From a bacterium (GTDB lineage: Bacteria > Zhuqueibacterota > Zhuqueibacteria > Residuimicrobiales > Krinioviventaceae): a stretch of DNA of 64,000 bases. Below, piece after piece: positions 42,075-51,998 of this stretch. The DNA is taken from assembly GCA_029561455.1 (NCBI GenBank), contig JAKQIY010000072.1, positions 31,004 to 95,003 on the forward strand, in the 5' to 3' direction. Both the position numbers and the translations under genes were made by a program. The notes under the pieces are model-generated. The model was given only the letters and a program-made list of their open reading frames with translations. It was not told the origin of the DNA and did not search any database. Numbering within the stretch: the first letter of the stretch is position 1; each line of letters begins with the position of its first letter.

Positions 42075-43604
42075 TCATTTTTCTACTGTAACCTTGATCT
42101 GGGTAAATGAATGTGCCGGGAACGAACAGGACATTTTATTGCCTTTGATGGCAATTTCTTTGCTAACCGGAATATACTCTTTTTGCTTGTCGAAAACAAA
42201 TGGCTCGTTGAGCGATACGGAATTGATCAACGTCGCTATCGCTTTGCCGCTCAATGTGCCGGACGTGTTGACAATGTCGGCTGTGATAGCGTTGTCTTTG
42301 TGCCTGTTGAGGACATTTATATAAACTGTATTGGTTTCTTTAGAATACGTTGAGGTAACGTCAAGGAAGGGAATGCCCTGACATTTTTCGGTATTAAAAG
42401 TATCACATTCAACATACGTATCAATCGAATTACCGAGACAGTTATTGGAGAATAACTGGAAGGAATAGAATAACGGGGACTTGAAACTCCCTTTGCCGGG
42501 TTCAGTAGCTAACAGGGAGGTCATCATGGTAAAGTTGGCCATTTTCACCACATCCGCATGGCGGACAAAAGAATTCAGGCACTGTATGACCGGCAGCACC
42601 GATAAAAGATCTCTGCCCCTGACGCCCCACTCATCAAAGGAAATGTAGATGGGATTGGTAAAGCCCATCATGGTTTTTGCCGTTTTTATCGCCGCAGCGG
42701 GGATTATGATCTTTTCTTCAAAATCCATAGCGCTCTGGCCCATGTATGTATAATAATCCGGTGAATTTTCCCAGTAACGGTGAATGGAAAGGTAATCGAT
42801 CTTGTCGCCCAGCCCGGTCAATACTTTGCGATTCCATTCCACCCATTGACCGGTCGCTTCATAGTACGATGAACCGGAAGCCACCAGTTTAATGGTGTTG
42901 TCCACCGATTTCATCGCTTTGGCCGCTTCACGGGCGATTTTCACATAGTCATCGGCGTTTTTATGACCCAGTTCCCAGGGCGCGCCGTCTACTTCATTGC
43001 CAAGGTCCCATATTTTTATGCCGTACGGTTTGGGATGCCCGTTTTGGGCGCGCAAATCGGAATAGTAAGTGCCTTTCTTATAATTGCAATACTCAACCCA
43101 GTACACAGCATCCTGGATGGTGGCCAGGCCGAGGTTGACGCAAATTATATTTTCGCTGCCGATAGATTTGTTTAACGCAATCCATTCATCCGTACCGACG
43201 TGATTATTGTCCACGCCGCTCCAGGCCAGGTTAATGCGCACCGGGCGCTGTTCCTTTGGACCAATGCCGTCCTGCCAGTTATAAGCCATAACAAAATTAC
43301 CGCCCGGCCAGCGCATATTGGTGATTTTGAGTTCCCGCATGGCGTCGATATAATCTTTTCTGAACCCGTTCTCATCGGCAAGGGGAGAGGAGGGATCGTA
43401 CAACGTTCCATACAGGGTATTAAAGGTAACAGAATCCGCGGCGCCCATTCTTCTGCCGCTAAAGCCGATGGGTTCCATAAAGACGCCGTAAATTTTAGGA
43501 TCGATCTCGCCGATCGTCCGGTCCACATCAATTTTTATTTTTGCTTGCTGAGCAAACAACACAAGTGGAAGAGCAAGCAGTACAACAACCAAATATCTTT
43601 TCAT
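42075..43604 (-). CDS. GH51 alpha-L-arabinofuranosidase (copy 1)
   Basis: 509 residues, GGGAG upstream, signal peptide ending LFAQQ. The GH51 barrel starts near IDPKIYGVFMEPIG and contains MRWPGGNFVMAYNWQDGIGP, the acid/base Glu204 in WDLGNEVDGAPW, YLSIHRYWEN, and the nucleophile Glu325 in ISFDEWGVRG. The C-terminal beta-sandwich is complete (INVLNRHKDNAITADI). It is the standard GH51 length, unusual only in being exported; many GH51 enzymes are cytoplasmic. Expected to release alpha-L-arabinofuranose from arabinoxylan oligosaccharides. Lies 39 bases upstream of the double esterase. Confidence 0.92.
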   Translation of the reverse strand: MKRYLVVVLLALPLVLFAQQAKIKIDVDRTIGEIDPKIYGVFMEPIGFSGRRMGAADSVTFNTLYGTLYDPSSPLADENGFRKDYIDAMRELKITNMRWPGGNFVMAYNWQDGIGPKEQRPVRINLAWSGVDNNHVGTDEWIALNKSIGSENIICVNLGLATIQDAVYWVEYCNYKKGTYYSDLRAQNGHPKPYGIKIWDLGNEVDGAPWELGHKNADDYVKIAREAAKAMKSVDNTIKLVASGSSYYEATGQWVEWNRKVLTGLGDKIDYLSIHRYWENSPDYYTYMGQSAMDFEEKIIIPAAAIKTAKTMMGFTNPIYISFDEWGVRGRDLLSVLPVIQCLNSFVRHADVVKMANFTMMTSLLATEPGKGSFKSPLFYSFQLFSNNCLGNSIDTYVECDTFNTEKCQGIPFLDVTSTYSKETNTVYINVLNRHKDNAITADIVNTSGTLSGKAIATLINSVSLNEPFVFDKQKEYIPVSKEIAIKGNKMSCSFPAHSFTQIKVTVEK

Positions 43605-43668
43605 AACGACTCCCGATAAATGAATGACTCCAAAAAAATATTACTCAACTGTTATTAGTGTTCAAAAA

Positions 43669-45297
43669 CTAATTATCTGCTTGCTTAAACGGTTCGGCGG
43701 TGGTTCTGAACCAGTCGAAATCAACGTATCCGCCGGTGGTTTGAGTGGCGTAATTAAACAGGCAGAATTTATTGCCGGTAAATATTTTCAAATTAAAGCG
43801 CATTTTGAGATCATTGCCGATCTTTACAAAAGTTTTATTATCCGGACTGTATGAGAAGAAAGCAGTGCCGGTGCCCGGCGCCTTCTTGCCATCAGGATAT
43901 TGTGCGGCGCCGGAGCCATAAATGGCGCTGGTGCGCAAATAGATGGTTGAGCCTTGCACCGCCGTCGAGTCGATGGTTACGCCGTTATTGACCATGATGA
44001 TAAAGTTTTTGCCATGCTCTTTTTTAATACCAATATAGGCATAGGGGTCCTGAAATACCGCCAGCCCGGCAATGTCTCCATCCTGCATTTTGCTAAAATT
44101 AATTTTGGTTGTGGCAATTGAAGCCAGGGTATCGGAATGCCAGGCAAACATCCGTTGCGTCAGGGTATTGCGGGCATCGGGTAAGCTTGCAACAACTTTA
44201 ACCGTTTCAAGCCGTAAAAATCCCGGTTTCTTCGTCAACGACCATTTATCGTCATCAGGATTGTGGTTCCAGCCCCATTGCATTCCTAACTTTGCGTTAC
44301 CGGTACCGCTTGCATAACTGAATTCGTCCGCAGTCGGTAAAACTGTAACCGGATACTCTTTGCCAACATCAGGCTTTTTGTATGTTACCACCGCCTTGCC
44401 GTCCACGCCCACCATCGGCCAGCCGTCCACCCAGGTAACCGGTTGTAACGAGGGAAATCGTCCGAATGGGCCGCTATCGACAAACAGTATGGTCCACCAT
44501 TCGCCGGTTTGGGTTTGTATCAGCGCGCCCTGGTGGATGCCAAAATTCGGCCCGGCGGTTTTTTCACTTATCACTACTTTTTGTTCATAAGGACCATAAA
44601 TATTTTTGGAACGGAGCGCTACCTGGATGCCGTCCAACCCGCCATACGTGCTGTATAAATAATAATAGCCGTTAATTTTATACACATGCGAGCCTTCCAG
44701 ACCCTTACGAATGTCGCCGACATAAACCAGGGAGTCTTTGCTGATCGGCGCAAAATTTTCATCTATTTCGGTTATGCGTATTTCACTATACCCTTGCGCG
44801 ACATAGATTCTGCCGTCATCGTCAAAGAATAATCCGGGATCATAAAATCCTTTGGGCAGTTTTTTTATTTCCCAGGGACCTTCGGCTTTATCCGCCGTAC
44901 ACAGGAAACCGCCTTCATCCAGGGTAATAAATAAAAGATAAAATTTCCCGTTATGATATTTTATGCTGGTTGCCCATTGCCCGTGACCGTAGCGGTTACA
45001 CCCATCAAGGTTGTAGCAGGGACTAAAATCGAAACGCGGCACGGCGTTACTGCAAAACTCCCAATTGACGAGGTCGTAGGATTTCAGCACCGTTACGCCG
45101 GGGAAAATAAACATGGTTGTCGACACAAAATAATAAACGCCGTCCACCATAATCACATCCGGGTCCGGGAAATCGGCAGGGATGACCGGGTTGGTATACG
45201 TTCCGTCGCCGTTATCGCTTGGTATTTGCTGTGCAAATATATTGGCAGATATACTAGACATGAATATAATTAAAAAAATTACTTTAACCTTTTGCAT
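43669..45297 (-). CDS. GH43 beta-xylosidase/arabinofuranosidase with C-terminal beta-sandwich
   Basis: 542 residues from MQKVKVIFLIIFM at 45297 (CAGGAG upstream). The five-bladed propeller has the three catalytic acids in PADFPDPDVIMVD, GFYDPGLFFDDDG and GLEGSHVYKING. The C-terminal 200 residues form the concanavalin-like domain found in GH43 beta-xylosidases (MQWGWNHNPDDDKW, RLETVKVVASLPDARNTLTQR). It belongs to a different GH43 subgroup from the paralogues at 20956 and 23508. Predicted to trim xylose or arabinose from arabinoxylan oligomers outside the cytoplasm. Confidence 0.92.
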   Translation of the reverse strand: MQKVKVIFLIIFMSSISANIFAQQIPSDNGDGTYTNPVIPADFPDPDVIMVDGVYYFVSTTMFIFPGVTVLKSYDLVNWEFCSNAVPRFDFSPCYNLDGCNRYGHGQWATSIKYHNGKFYLLFITLDEGGFLCTADKAEGPWEIKKLPKGFYDPGLFFDDDGRIYVAQGYSEIRITEIDENFAPISKDSLVYVGDIRKGLEGSHVYKINGYYYLYSTYGGLDGIQVALRSKNIYGPYEQKVVISEKTAGPNFGIHQGALIQTQTGEWWTILFVDSGPFGRFPSLQPVTWVDGWPMVGVDGKAVVTYKKPDVGKEYPVTVLPTADEFSYASGTGNAKLGMQWGWNHNPDDDKWSLTKKPGFLRLETVKVVASLPDARNTLTQRMFAWHSDTLASIATTKINFSKMQDGDIAGLAVFQDPYAYIGIKKEHGKNFIIMVNNGVTIDSTAVQGSTIYLRTSAIYGSGAAQYPDGKKAPGTGTAFFSYSPDNKTFVKIGNDLKMRFNLKIFTGNKFCLFNYATQTTGGYVDFDWFRTTAEPFKQADN

Positions 45298-45335
45298 AAA
45301 TAACTCCTGATAATAACACACATTTATAAATATCC

Positions 45336-47282
45336 TTAGTATAGCTCGCAGGTGCGGAACGGCGACGCAGGCAAGCCTTCCTGGTTATATAAATTAGCTC
45401 CTTCGGGATTATTGGCCCAGGCATAGCGCGCCGCAACCGGCCGGGCAACATTATCACACCAAACGATTACCTTATCTTTTTCAATTTGTGCTTGTGCGGG
45501 ATAGTACTTGTTATCGCTGCCGCATATTTCAAAACGCTTTAACTCGTTACCGTTTTTGGCGACTAGCCCGCCGCCCACATTAGTGAATGCGAGGATTACT
45601 TTATTACCCTTGATTTTTATTGCTTTGTAAATCGGCCCTGAATAGACAATTTGTTTTTCACTATAGGCCACTTTATGCGCGGCTAAAGCTAAACGGTAAC
45701 CGACGTCTTTTTTGTTTGCAGGGTGAATATCATTGTATTCACCAATATCTATCGTGACTGCCATGCCGGTATTGGGTATAGCCAAGGCCTTTAGCTGGCT
45801 CTCCCGAAAGTATGCCCAGTCGTATCGGGTGAGTTCGGTATTCACTTCGACAAAGTTCGGCAGTTGCACATACAGGAACGGGAAATTGCCTTGCCGCCAG
45901 TTGGTACGCCAGTCCTGAATGAGCAGCTTGAACAGATCGTAATGCTCGAAGGCCCGGCTGGTATTGGATTCGCCCTGGTACCACACCGCGCCTTTAATGC
46001 TATAATTGAGCATTGGCGCCAGCATCCCGTTGAATAACCCGGTGGGAATTTTGCCGGTGAACAAGCGGTCTTGCAGAGGTTCCATGATTGTCCCGACCCG
46101 GTATTGCCATTCACCTGCCAGGTTAATGGTTGTTTCGCCTGCCGCTAGTTCGTATTGCTTGCCGGGCACGAATCCGCCATGCCGGATGTAATTGATGACG
46201 CGGATAACAAGGGTATTGTCGCCTTCTGTTAATAAATTATCGGGGATTTTATAAGCTCTTGGCGCATATTGTGAGCCAGTGGTACCAATAAACTTGCCGT
46301 TTATAAAAACTGAATCACAATCGACAATCCTGCCCAATTTAAGCAGCGCCTGTTTGCCGGTCATTTCGGCGGGAACAGCGATTTGCTTTCTGAACCAGTA
46401 CACCCCGTTGACCGGAGCCGGTTTGGATTCATCCCAATAGCCGGGGAGGGACATGTTTTCCCAGGCTGAGGTGTCCAGTTCCGGGTCATACCAGGTAGTG
46501 TGCGGATCTTTTAATCCTGCATCATTTTGTCGCAATAACTGGTTCCAGCTTTTCACCCGGGCGTCGTCTTGTTTATTGATCCTTTCAATATAACCGGGAG
46601 TTTTAAAACTCTGTGCATCCTCGTAATATTTGGGGAATTCCTTGAGCGACTCTTCGCTGATCCACGCCTCTGCCGATGAACCGCCCAGGGAAGCGTGAAT
46701 AATGCCGATGGGTATTTTGTATGTTTCATATAACTTTTGGGCAAAAAAGTAACCAACCGCTGTAAAGCTGCGCAGATTTTTGGGATTGGCGGACTGCCAT
46801 TGTCCGTACTTGAAATCTTTTTCCCTCTCCTGGAAATTCATAGTTACCGGGACATTGAACTGCCTGATAAATTTATTTTCCGAATTTGCTATCTCTTTAG
46901 GATAAACAGTCGTCAGCCAGCCCATAGCCACACCCATATTGGACTGCCCGGAACAGACCCACACATCGCCAATTAAAATATCATCTATGGTTATGGAATT
47001 ACTTGCCTCAATTTGCATGGTGTACGGCCCGCCAGCCGGCTTTTCCGCAAGTAGTACTTGCCAATCGCCATTCTGGTCCGCAGTAGTTTGAAGTGTCGAT
47101 TCGATAAAATGTACTGTAATCTTTTCTCCGGCGGTAGCCCAACCCCAAATTTTAACTTTGGCATCCCGTTGCAAAACCATTCCGTCGCCGACCAGCTTTG
47201 GTAGCCGCACTGCGCTGTAACTGGTCGCTGTCAGTAAAAGAATGGAGAAAAACAAACTTTTCAGTTTTATACCCGTCCTCAT
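45336..47282 (-). CDS. sialate O-acetylesterase-family (SASA/CE20-like) acetylesterase
   Basis: 648 residues with a signal peptide ending SYSA. An N-terminal beta domain (LVGDGMVLQRDAKVKIWGWA) precedes the SGNH core with Ser114 in VCSGQSNMG and GIIHASLGGSSAEAWIS. A GH2-type jelly roll is inserted (about 265-400; SLPGYWDESKPAPVNGVYWFRKQI). The core resumes with GAVWYQGESNTSRA and NDIHPANK, supplying the Asp/His pair. Named for sialate, but this architecture in plant-polymer loci is generally thought to remove O-acetyl groups from hemicellulose. The stop of the GH51 gene lies 12 bases upstream. Confidence 0.88.
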   Translation of the reverse strand: MRTGIKLKSLFFSILLLTATSYSAVRLPKLVGDGMVLQRDAKVKIWGWATAGEKITVHFIESTLQTTADQNGDWQVLLAEKPAGGPYTMQIEASNSITIDDILIGDVWVCSGQSNMGVAMGWLTTVYPKEIANSENKFIRQFNVPVTMNFQEREKDFKYGQWQSANPKNLRSFTAVGYFFAQKLYETYKIPIGIIHASLGGSSAEAWISEESLKEFPKYYEDAQSFKTPGYIERINKQDDARVKSWNQLLRQNDAGLKDPHTTWYDPELDTSAWENMSLPGYWDESKPAPVNGVYWFRKQIAVPAEMTGKQALLKLGRIVDCDSVFINGKFIGTTGSQYAPRAYKIPDNLLTEGDNTLVIRVINYIRHGGFVPGKQYELAAGETTINLAGEWQYRVGTIMEPLQDRLFTGKIPTGLFNGMLAPMLNYSIKGAVWYQGESNTSRAFEHYDLFKLLIQDWRTNWRQGNFPFLYVQLPNFVEVNTELTRYDWAYFRESQLKALAIPNTGMAVTIDIGEYNDIHPANKKDVGYRLALAAHKVAYSEKQIVYSGPIYKAIKIKGNKVILAFTNVGGGLVAKNGNELKRFEICGSDNKYYPAQAQIEKDKVIVWCDNVARPVAARYAWANNPEGANLYNQEGLPASPFRTCELY

Positions 47283-47294
47283 AAAATTGATCCC

Positions 47295-49307
47295 TTATTT
47301 TTTTGTTTTGATCCGTATGATGGAAAGAGACATTGCCGGGGTAATATAAGCAAAATTCTTTTTCACTTTCAATACTGATTCTTCCGGAATCACGGTGCGG
47401 GGATTTGCAAAGGTGTTTTCTGCGTCGGCCTTGCCGGATAATACGGTAAGGATCGCTGCGGGCATGATGTTTTTGAAACCGGTCAGATTGATCTGCATGG
47501 ATTTGGGTTCGTTGCCGGCATTGACCAGTTTTAAAATAACATCGCCGCTCTTGCCGTCCTGAACGCACGAGGCGGCTAATGTGGTATCTTTTTCATCTTT
47601 GGTTATTACATTATCAAAGTAGCAATCGCCCTGGTTGGTCATAAACATTTTTTGCACATAAAAATTGACTGTCGGAATTATTTGTGTGTTGTCAAAAAAG
47701 ATCAAATCGGTTGTCCACTGGGTAAAATCTTTTTTTGCCAACAGGGGCGCATACGAAGCCAGCCACACCACATCGCCGTTGCGTTCCAGACCGGTCATAT
47801 AAGCGGCTTCGGCAATAGCATTGCGCATTTTATTGCCCCATGAAGCGTACTCGCCAAGATAGACCTTGCTTGCCTTGCGGTCATAGGAATCGTAACGGCG
47901 CTGGTTGGCAAGGAACCAGCCGGGTTCGGTGTAATAGTGTTCATCGACTATTTTTACATTCAATTCATTGGCCAGTTTCCAGCCTTTGTCAAAGTCGTCG
48001 CCGCTGTGAAACGGGCCGGATGTACCGATAACTGTTATTTCAGGATGCTTTTCTTTAACTGCATTATAAATCATCCTGAAACGTTCTGTAAATTCCGGAG
48101 TGATTTTATCTTCATTGCCGATACCGAGGTATTCGAGGTTGAATGGCGCCGGATGCCCGGCTGCAGCGCGTTTGGCGCCCCAGGTCGAGGTAACCGGGCT
48201 GTTCGCCCACTCGATCAGGTCCAGTACTTCCTGAATGTACTCTTGCATCTCTGCTATCGGCAGCGCTTTTTGTCCTGTGCCGCCAATGCGCCAGGTGCCG
48301 CCGGAATTCTGGCAGGAAACTGCCGCCGGTAACACCGGTAAGGGCTTTGCCCCAATATCTTCACAAAACTGAAAATATTCGAAATACCCCAATCCCCCGG
48401 TCTGATGGTAGCCCCACAAATTGCGTTGTTCTTTGCGCGTTTCAATTGGCCCGATGGTGTTTTTCCAGCGATACATGTTTCCCAGACCATCGCCATGGGC
48501 AAGGCAGCCGCCGGGAAAGCGTATGAATTTGGGGTGCATGTCTGCTAACACCTGCGCCAGGTCGGCCCGTAAGCCATTCGGCCGGTTCATAAAAGTCTTT
48601 TCAGGGAACAGGGAAATGACATCCAGCGCCAGTTTGCCTTTGGTAGTTGCCAGGATAAGTAATGTTGCACTATCGCTGCTAGTGGAAGCGGTCAATTCGG
48701 TTGTATATTTCGTCCAGTCTTGGGAGGATGTGGTCAGGGTATTTTCGGCATATTTTATGTTACCGGAAGGACTGGTTAAACTAACAGTCAGGTTGATCGG
48801 CTCCTGTGATAACTGCCGCGCAAAAAGCGACAAGTTATATTTATCACCCGCTTTAACAACCATTCCGGCAAAGCCGCTGTTTTTTATGCCCACGCCGCTA
48901 TCGCCCGTATATCCGGCTTCATGGCCAACATGTTCAACATCCAGAACAATATAATGGGGATTATTGGTATTGATGGGGGAGGTAGTCTCCACACTAATTC
49001 TGCCGATGGAAAAGCCGGGACTTGAATATTGCCAATAGGAGAGGGGATGCCAACCGCCCTGTTCGGTGGGAGAATATTCAAAGGAACGGTTTTGCACCAG
49101 TTCGGCGTACAGTCCGCCATCGGCCGCATAGTTAATATCCTCGATAAAGAGGCCGAATAAATCGGGGCTTATCTTTTTGCTACCGGGTAGTGATTTTACA
49201 GTTGCTGCCTGCGCAGTTACAAAAAGAAACAAACAAACGATGCCTGCTGCTTTTAACGTGTTATTCATGAACCTGCGCTTAAAAACGCTTTTAACCTTTA
49301 TTATCAT
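47295..49307 (-). CDS. GH51 alpha-L-arabinofuranosidase with N-terminal carbohydrate-binding domain (copy 2)
   Basis: 670 residues from the ATG at 49307 (TTGGAG six bases away); the ATG at 49268 is an alternative with a shorter signal peptide. After the export signal comes SPDLFGLFIEDINYAADGGLYAELVQNRSFE, a beta-sandwich of the CBM4/9 type (about 75-235), then the barrel with FIRFPGGCLAHG, acid/base Glu399 in GIGNEDKITPEF and nucleophile Glu486 in VYLGEYASWG. This layout matches eukaryote-like GH51 arabinofuranosidases and differs from copy 1, so the two are old, not recent, duplicates. Releases arabinose side chains. Confidence 0.92.
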   Translation of the reverse strand: MIIKVKSVFKRRFMNNTLKAAGIVCLFLFVTAQAATVKSLPGSKKISPDLFGLFIEDINYAADGGLYAELVQNRSFEYSPTEQGGWHPLSYWQYSSPGFSIGRISVETTSPINTNNPHYIVLDVEHVGHEAGYTGDSGVGIKNSGFAGMVVKAGDKYNLSLFARQLSQEPINLTVSLTSPSGNIKYAENTLTTSSQDWTKYTTELTASTSSDSATLLILATTKGKLALDVISLFPEKTFMNRPNGLRADLAQVLADMHPKFIRFPGGCLAHGDGLGNMYRWKNTIGPIETRKEQRNLWGYHQTGGLGYFEYFQFCEDIGAKPLPVLPAAVSCQNSGGTWRIGGTGQKALPIAEMQEYIQEVLDLIEWANSPVTSTWGAKRAAAGHPAPFNLEYLGIGNEDKITPEFTERFRMIYNAVKEKHPEITVIGTSGPFHSGDDFDKGWKLANELNVKIVDEHYYTEPGWFLANQRRYDSYDRKASKVYLGEYASWGNKMRNAIAEAAYMTGLERNGDVVWLASYAPLLAKKDFTQWTTDLIFFDNTQIIPTVNFYVQKMFMTNQGDCYFDNVITKDEKDTTLAASCVQDGKSGDVILKLVNAGNEPKSMQINLTGFKNIMPAAILTVLSGKADAENTFANPRTVIPEESVLKVKKNFAYITPAMSLSIIRIKTKK

Positions 49308-49474
49308 AAAACTCCAAAAATCATTAGAATGACCAGGCGCTGAACATTTGTGATCAATATAAAAAACAAAAGTAATTGTGATTGGACAATAATTCCGTAT
49401 CTCGATTTACAATTTAAAACGAGTTACTATTCCATTTATTTTCCAGTTATCCGTTAGACTCGGACCAGGTTATT

Positions 49475-51904
49475 TTATTTTGTAAATTTTTTAGTGCAGG
49501 TTTTACTCTTCTTTATTCCTTCAAAAACAATCTTGTCAATATTAAAGAAATTACCTTCCACGACCATTTTAAGTACATGCTGGCCGGCATCGAGTGTTAC
49601 TGTCTTTGTTACTTCTTGCCAGTTTTGAAATCCCGCAGTATTGGGAACAGCAATGCTGCCGGTAATATCCTTGCCGTCACATTCCAGATGCAGTTTGCCG
49701 CTATCATAAGACGAAGCCACAGTGAAGGTAACCTGGTACGCGGCGGTTTTACTTACTGTCGTTGTATACGCCAGCCATTCCCCGGCGTGAGTCCAGCCGA
49801 TTGCATAGTTATCCTCAGGCAATCTTTCAATATCCACACCTTCGGCTGTACGATAGTGCCCGCCTTCATTGATTTCGTTTCTATCATAGTAAGCATCGCC
49901 CGGACAGCCGGTATCAAAATCTTCTGCTTCAATAATTCCGGGAATTACATGCGGTTTGAAAGCTGCCTGCTCTGCTTTGCAAACCTCCAGGAGTTGCCAA
50001 AAATGAGTTGAGCCCTTTTCAGAGTGTAATAATTCTGCTTTACTTCCTTCTGTTAAAGCGCTAATGGACAAAACCATCTCCGGGAACTGTAGATTGGTAA
50101 TTTTTAACAAACCATTATGAGCATCTTCAATTTTCCACAATTGATTATCCTCACCGTTAAATATTGCATTGTTAAGGACACTCCCGTTAGAATTGCATTC
50201 GATAACTTTATTTTCATGGTTTAAAATCTTATAAATGCCTTTATCGGTTGTTTCCAGCTTCCATTGGTTGGTTTTTTTATTACCGGTCAGCGTTAAATCT
50301 GCGCCTAGTACCAAACCGCCCGAGGTATTTCCAGGAACGAGGTAGTAATTTGGGGCGCAATCAAGGTCAGCATATTTATTCAGCGGCGGTATTTTACCAT
50401 TAAAATCAAGTACAAGTGCGTAAGCGAGTTCTTCTAAAGTACGTTCCGGCAGAGTGATATGCAACCCTTGTGCATCCTGCCTGTAAACTAACGGCAGGTA
50501 ATTCCCCGCCTGACCATTGATTAGTCTGATAGATTTCAAATTTTTACAGTTGATCCTGTCGGCAGACAGTGTTTCAAGGCATACTTCTTTTTGGCCTTTA
50601 TCCCAACCGAGCAAGATTGCATATAATATCGTGTTATCTTTCGACCTGGTATAGCGAACGTCCCGGGCTGTTCCTGCTGCCGGCGCCATAAAAACGCCAT
50701 GGGCGGCGCCCATTTTCGTGGGACCTTCGCCGTATTTTACCCAGGTCCGCGTGGCATATACCGCTTCACCATATTTTTTCAACCAATCGCCCATGGCAAG
50801 CAACACGTCCTTTTGTTCCTGGGGTATAGTTCCATCCGCTTTGGGGGAAATGTTGAGGAGCAGATTCCCGTTTTTACTTATTCTGTCGAAAAAGCCATGC
50901 AGTACCTGTTTCTTTGTATAGTATCCAATTCCCTCGGTATAGCACCAGCTTGAGGAACTGATAGCGTCATCGGTAAGCCAGTAATTCTCGGTTATATCAA
51001 CCGGGCCGCCGCGTTCATAATCCAGTACGGCGCATTTGGTATTCAGGCCATCTTTGTATGTAGCTACTACTTCTTTGTCCCATGCTGTTGCCTGGTTGTA
51101 ATAATAAGACAAAAATTCCAGCAGCACAGGCCTGGAGATAATATGTAAATTGAAATCCTGCCAAATGATATCCGGTTTATAGTTGTCGATAATTTCCTTA
51201 TGCTTGTTTAACCAAAAGGCTTCATTCTTTTCTTTGCCTTGCTGGCCATAAAGCATTTGCAGTTTTGGATCGGTTGTTGGCGGCACAGCATCATAAAATC
51301 CGGTGATATTATAGGCATGATGCATGGAAAGAATGATTTTCAGGTCTTTTTTGCGGATGGCCTCGGTCAATAATCCCACCAAATCCAGTTTTGGGCCTAG
51401 ATCTTGCGCGTTCCAGGGATTGACTTTACTGGCCCACATGGAGAACCCATCATGATGTTCCGCAACCGGGCCGGCAAATTTGGCCCCGGCATCGGCAAAT
51501 AACTGCGCCCATTCTTCCGGGTCAAATTGGCCGCCCGCTGATTTTAACTTGGGCGCGAACTGGACAAAATTGCCTTGCTTGTCCTTTGCCCCGGTAAAAA
51601 AGAAATTATAAGGCCACTGTGATGCATTGCCATAAACCTCTTCATGGTGTTTATTTTCTATAGAGCCTTTAATGTACATGTTACGGGGATACCATTCGTT
51701 GGAAAATGCCGGAACGGTGTAAACACCCCAGTGAAAATAAATACCAAACTTGGCGTCTTTGAACCATTCGGGGACGGGGTTTGTTTTTTCCAAAGAGGCA
51801 AATGTTGGCTCAAATTTTTGTAGTTGTGTTTGTGGTATTACTTTGCCGGTTATTCCTGCGATTACAAGAATAAAAACCAGAAAAAGTGCAGTTTTATATT
51901 TCAT
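49475..51904 (-). CDS. GH29 alpha-L-fucosidase with ricin-like and CBM6 domains
   Basis: 809 residues from the ATG at 51904. The signal peptide is followed by the GH29 barrel: WFKDAKFGIYFHWGVYTVPAF, VAEHHDGFSMWAS, ILSMHHAYN and the nucleophile Asp250 in IIWQDFNLH, then GNLLLNISPKADGTIP. The beta domain leads into a ricin-type trefoil (about 505-650; GGLVLGADLTL, DNQLWKIEDAHNG, THFWQL) and a CBM6-like end (PGIIEAEDFDTGCPGDAYYD, GEWLAYTTTV). It is a different subgroup from the 7005 enzyme and brings two carbohydrate-binding modules. Expected to remove alpha-fucose from polymeric material. Confidence 0.92.
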   Translation of the reverse strand: MKYKTALFLVFILVIAGITGKVIPQTQLQKFEPTFASLEKTNPVPEWFKDAKFGIYFHWGVYTVPAFSNEWYPRNMYIKGSIENKHHEEVYGNASQWPYNFFFTGAKDKQGNFVQFAPKLKSAGGQFDPEEWAQLFADAGAKFAGPVAEHHDGFSMWASKVNPWNAQDLGPKLDLVGLLTEAIRKKDLKIILSMHHAYNITGFYDAVPPTTDPKLQMLYGQQGKEKNEAFWLNKHKEIIDNYKPDIIWQDFNLHIISRPVLLEFLSYYYNQATAWDKEVVATYKDGLNTKCAVLDYERGGPVDITENYWLTDDAISSSSWCYTEGIGYYTKKQVLHGFFDRISKNGNLLLNISPKADGTIPQEQKDVLLAMGDWLKKYGEAVYATRTWVKYGEGPTKMGAAHGVFMAPAAGTARDVRYTRSKDNTILYAILLGWDKGQKEVCLETLSADRINCKNLKSIRLINGQAGNYLPLVYRQDAQGLHITLPERTLEELAYALVLDFNGKIPPLNKYADLDCAPNYYLVPGNTSGGLVLGADLTLTGNKKTNQWKLETTDKGIYKILNHENKVIECNSNGSVLNNAIFNGEDNQLWKIEDAHNGLLKITNLQFPEMVLSISALTEGSKAELLHSEKGSTHFWQLLEVCKAEQAAFKPHVIPGIIEAEDFDTGCPGDAYYDRNEINEGGHYRTAEGVDIERLPEDNYAIGWTHAGEWLAYTTTVSKTAAYQVTFTVASSYDSGKLHLECDGKDITGSIAVPNTAGFQNWQEVTKTVTLDAGQHVLKMVVEGNFFNIDKIVFEGIKKSKTCTKKFTK

Positions 51905-51998
51905 CACTCGTCACCAATTTTTGATTTATTTGGAGGTGTGAATTAATTAAAGTAGTAATAATTCATTTCAATACGTAATAAGGCAAATTTATATGGCA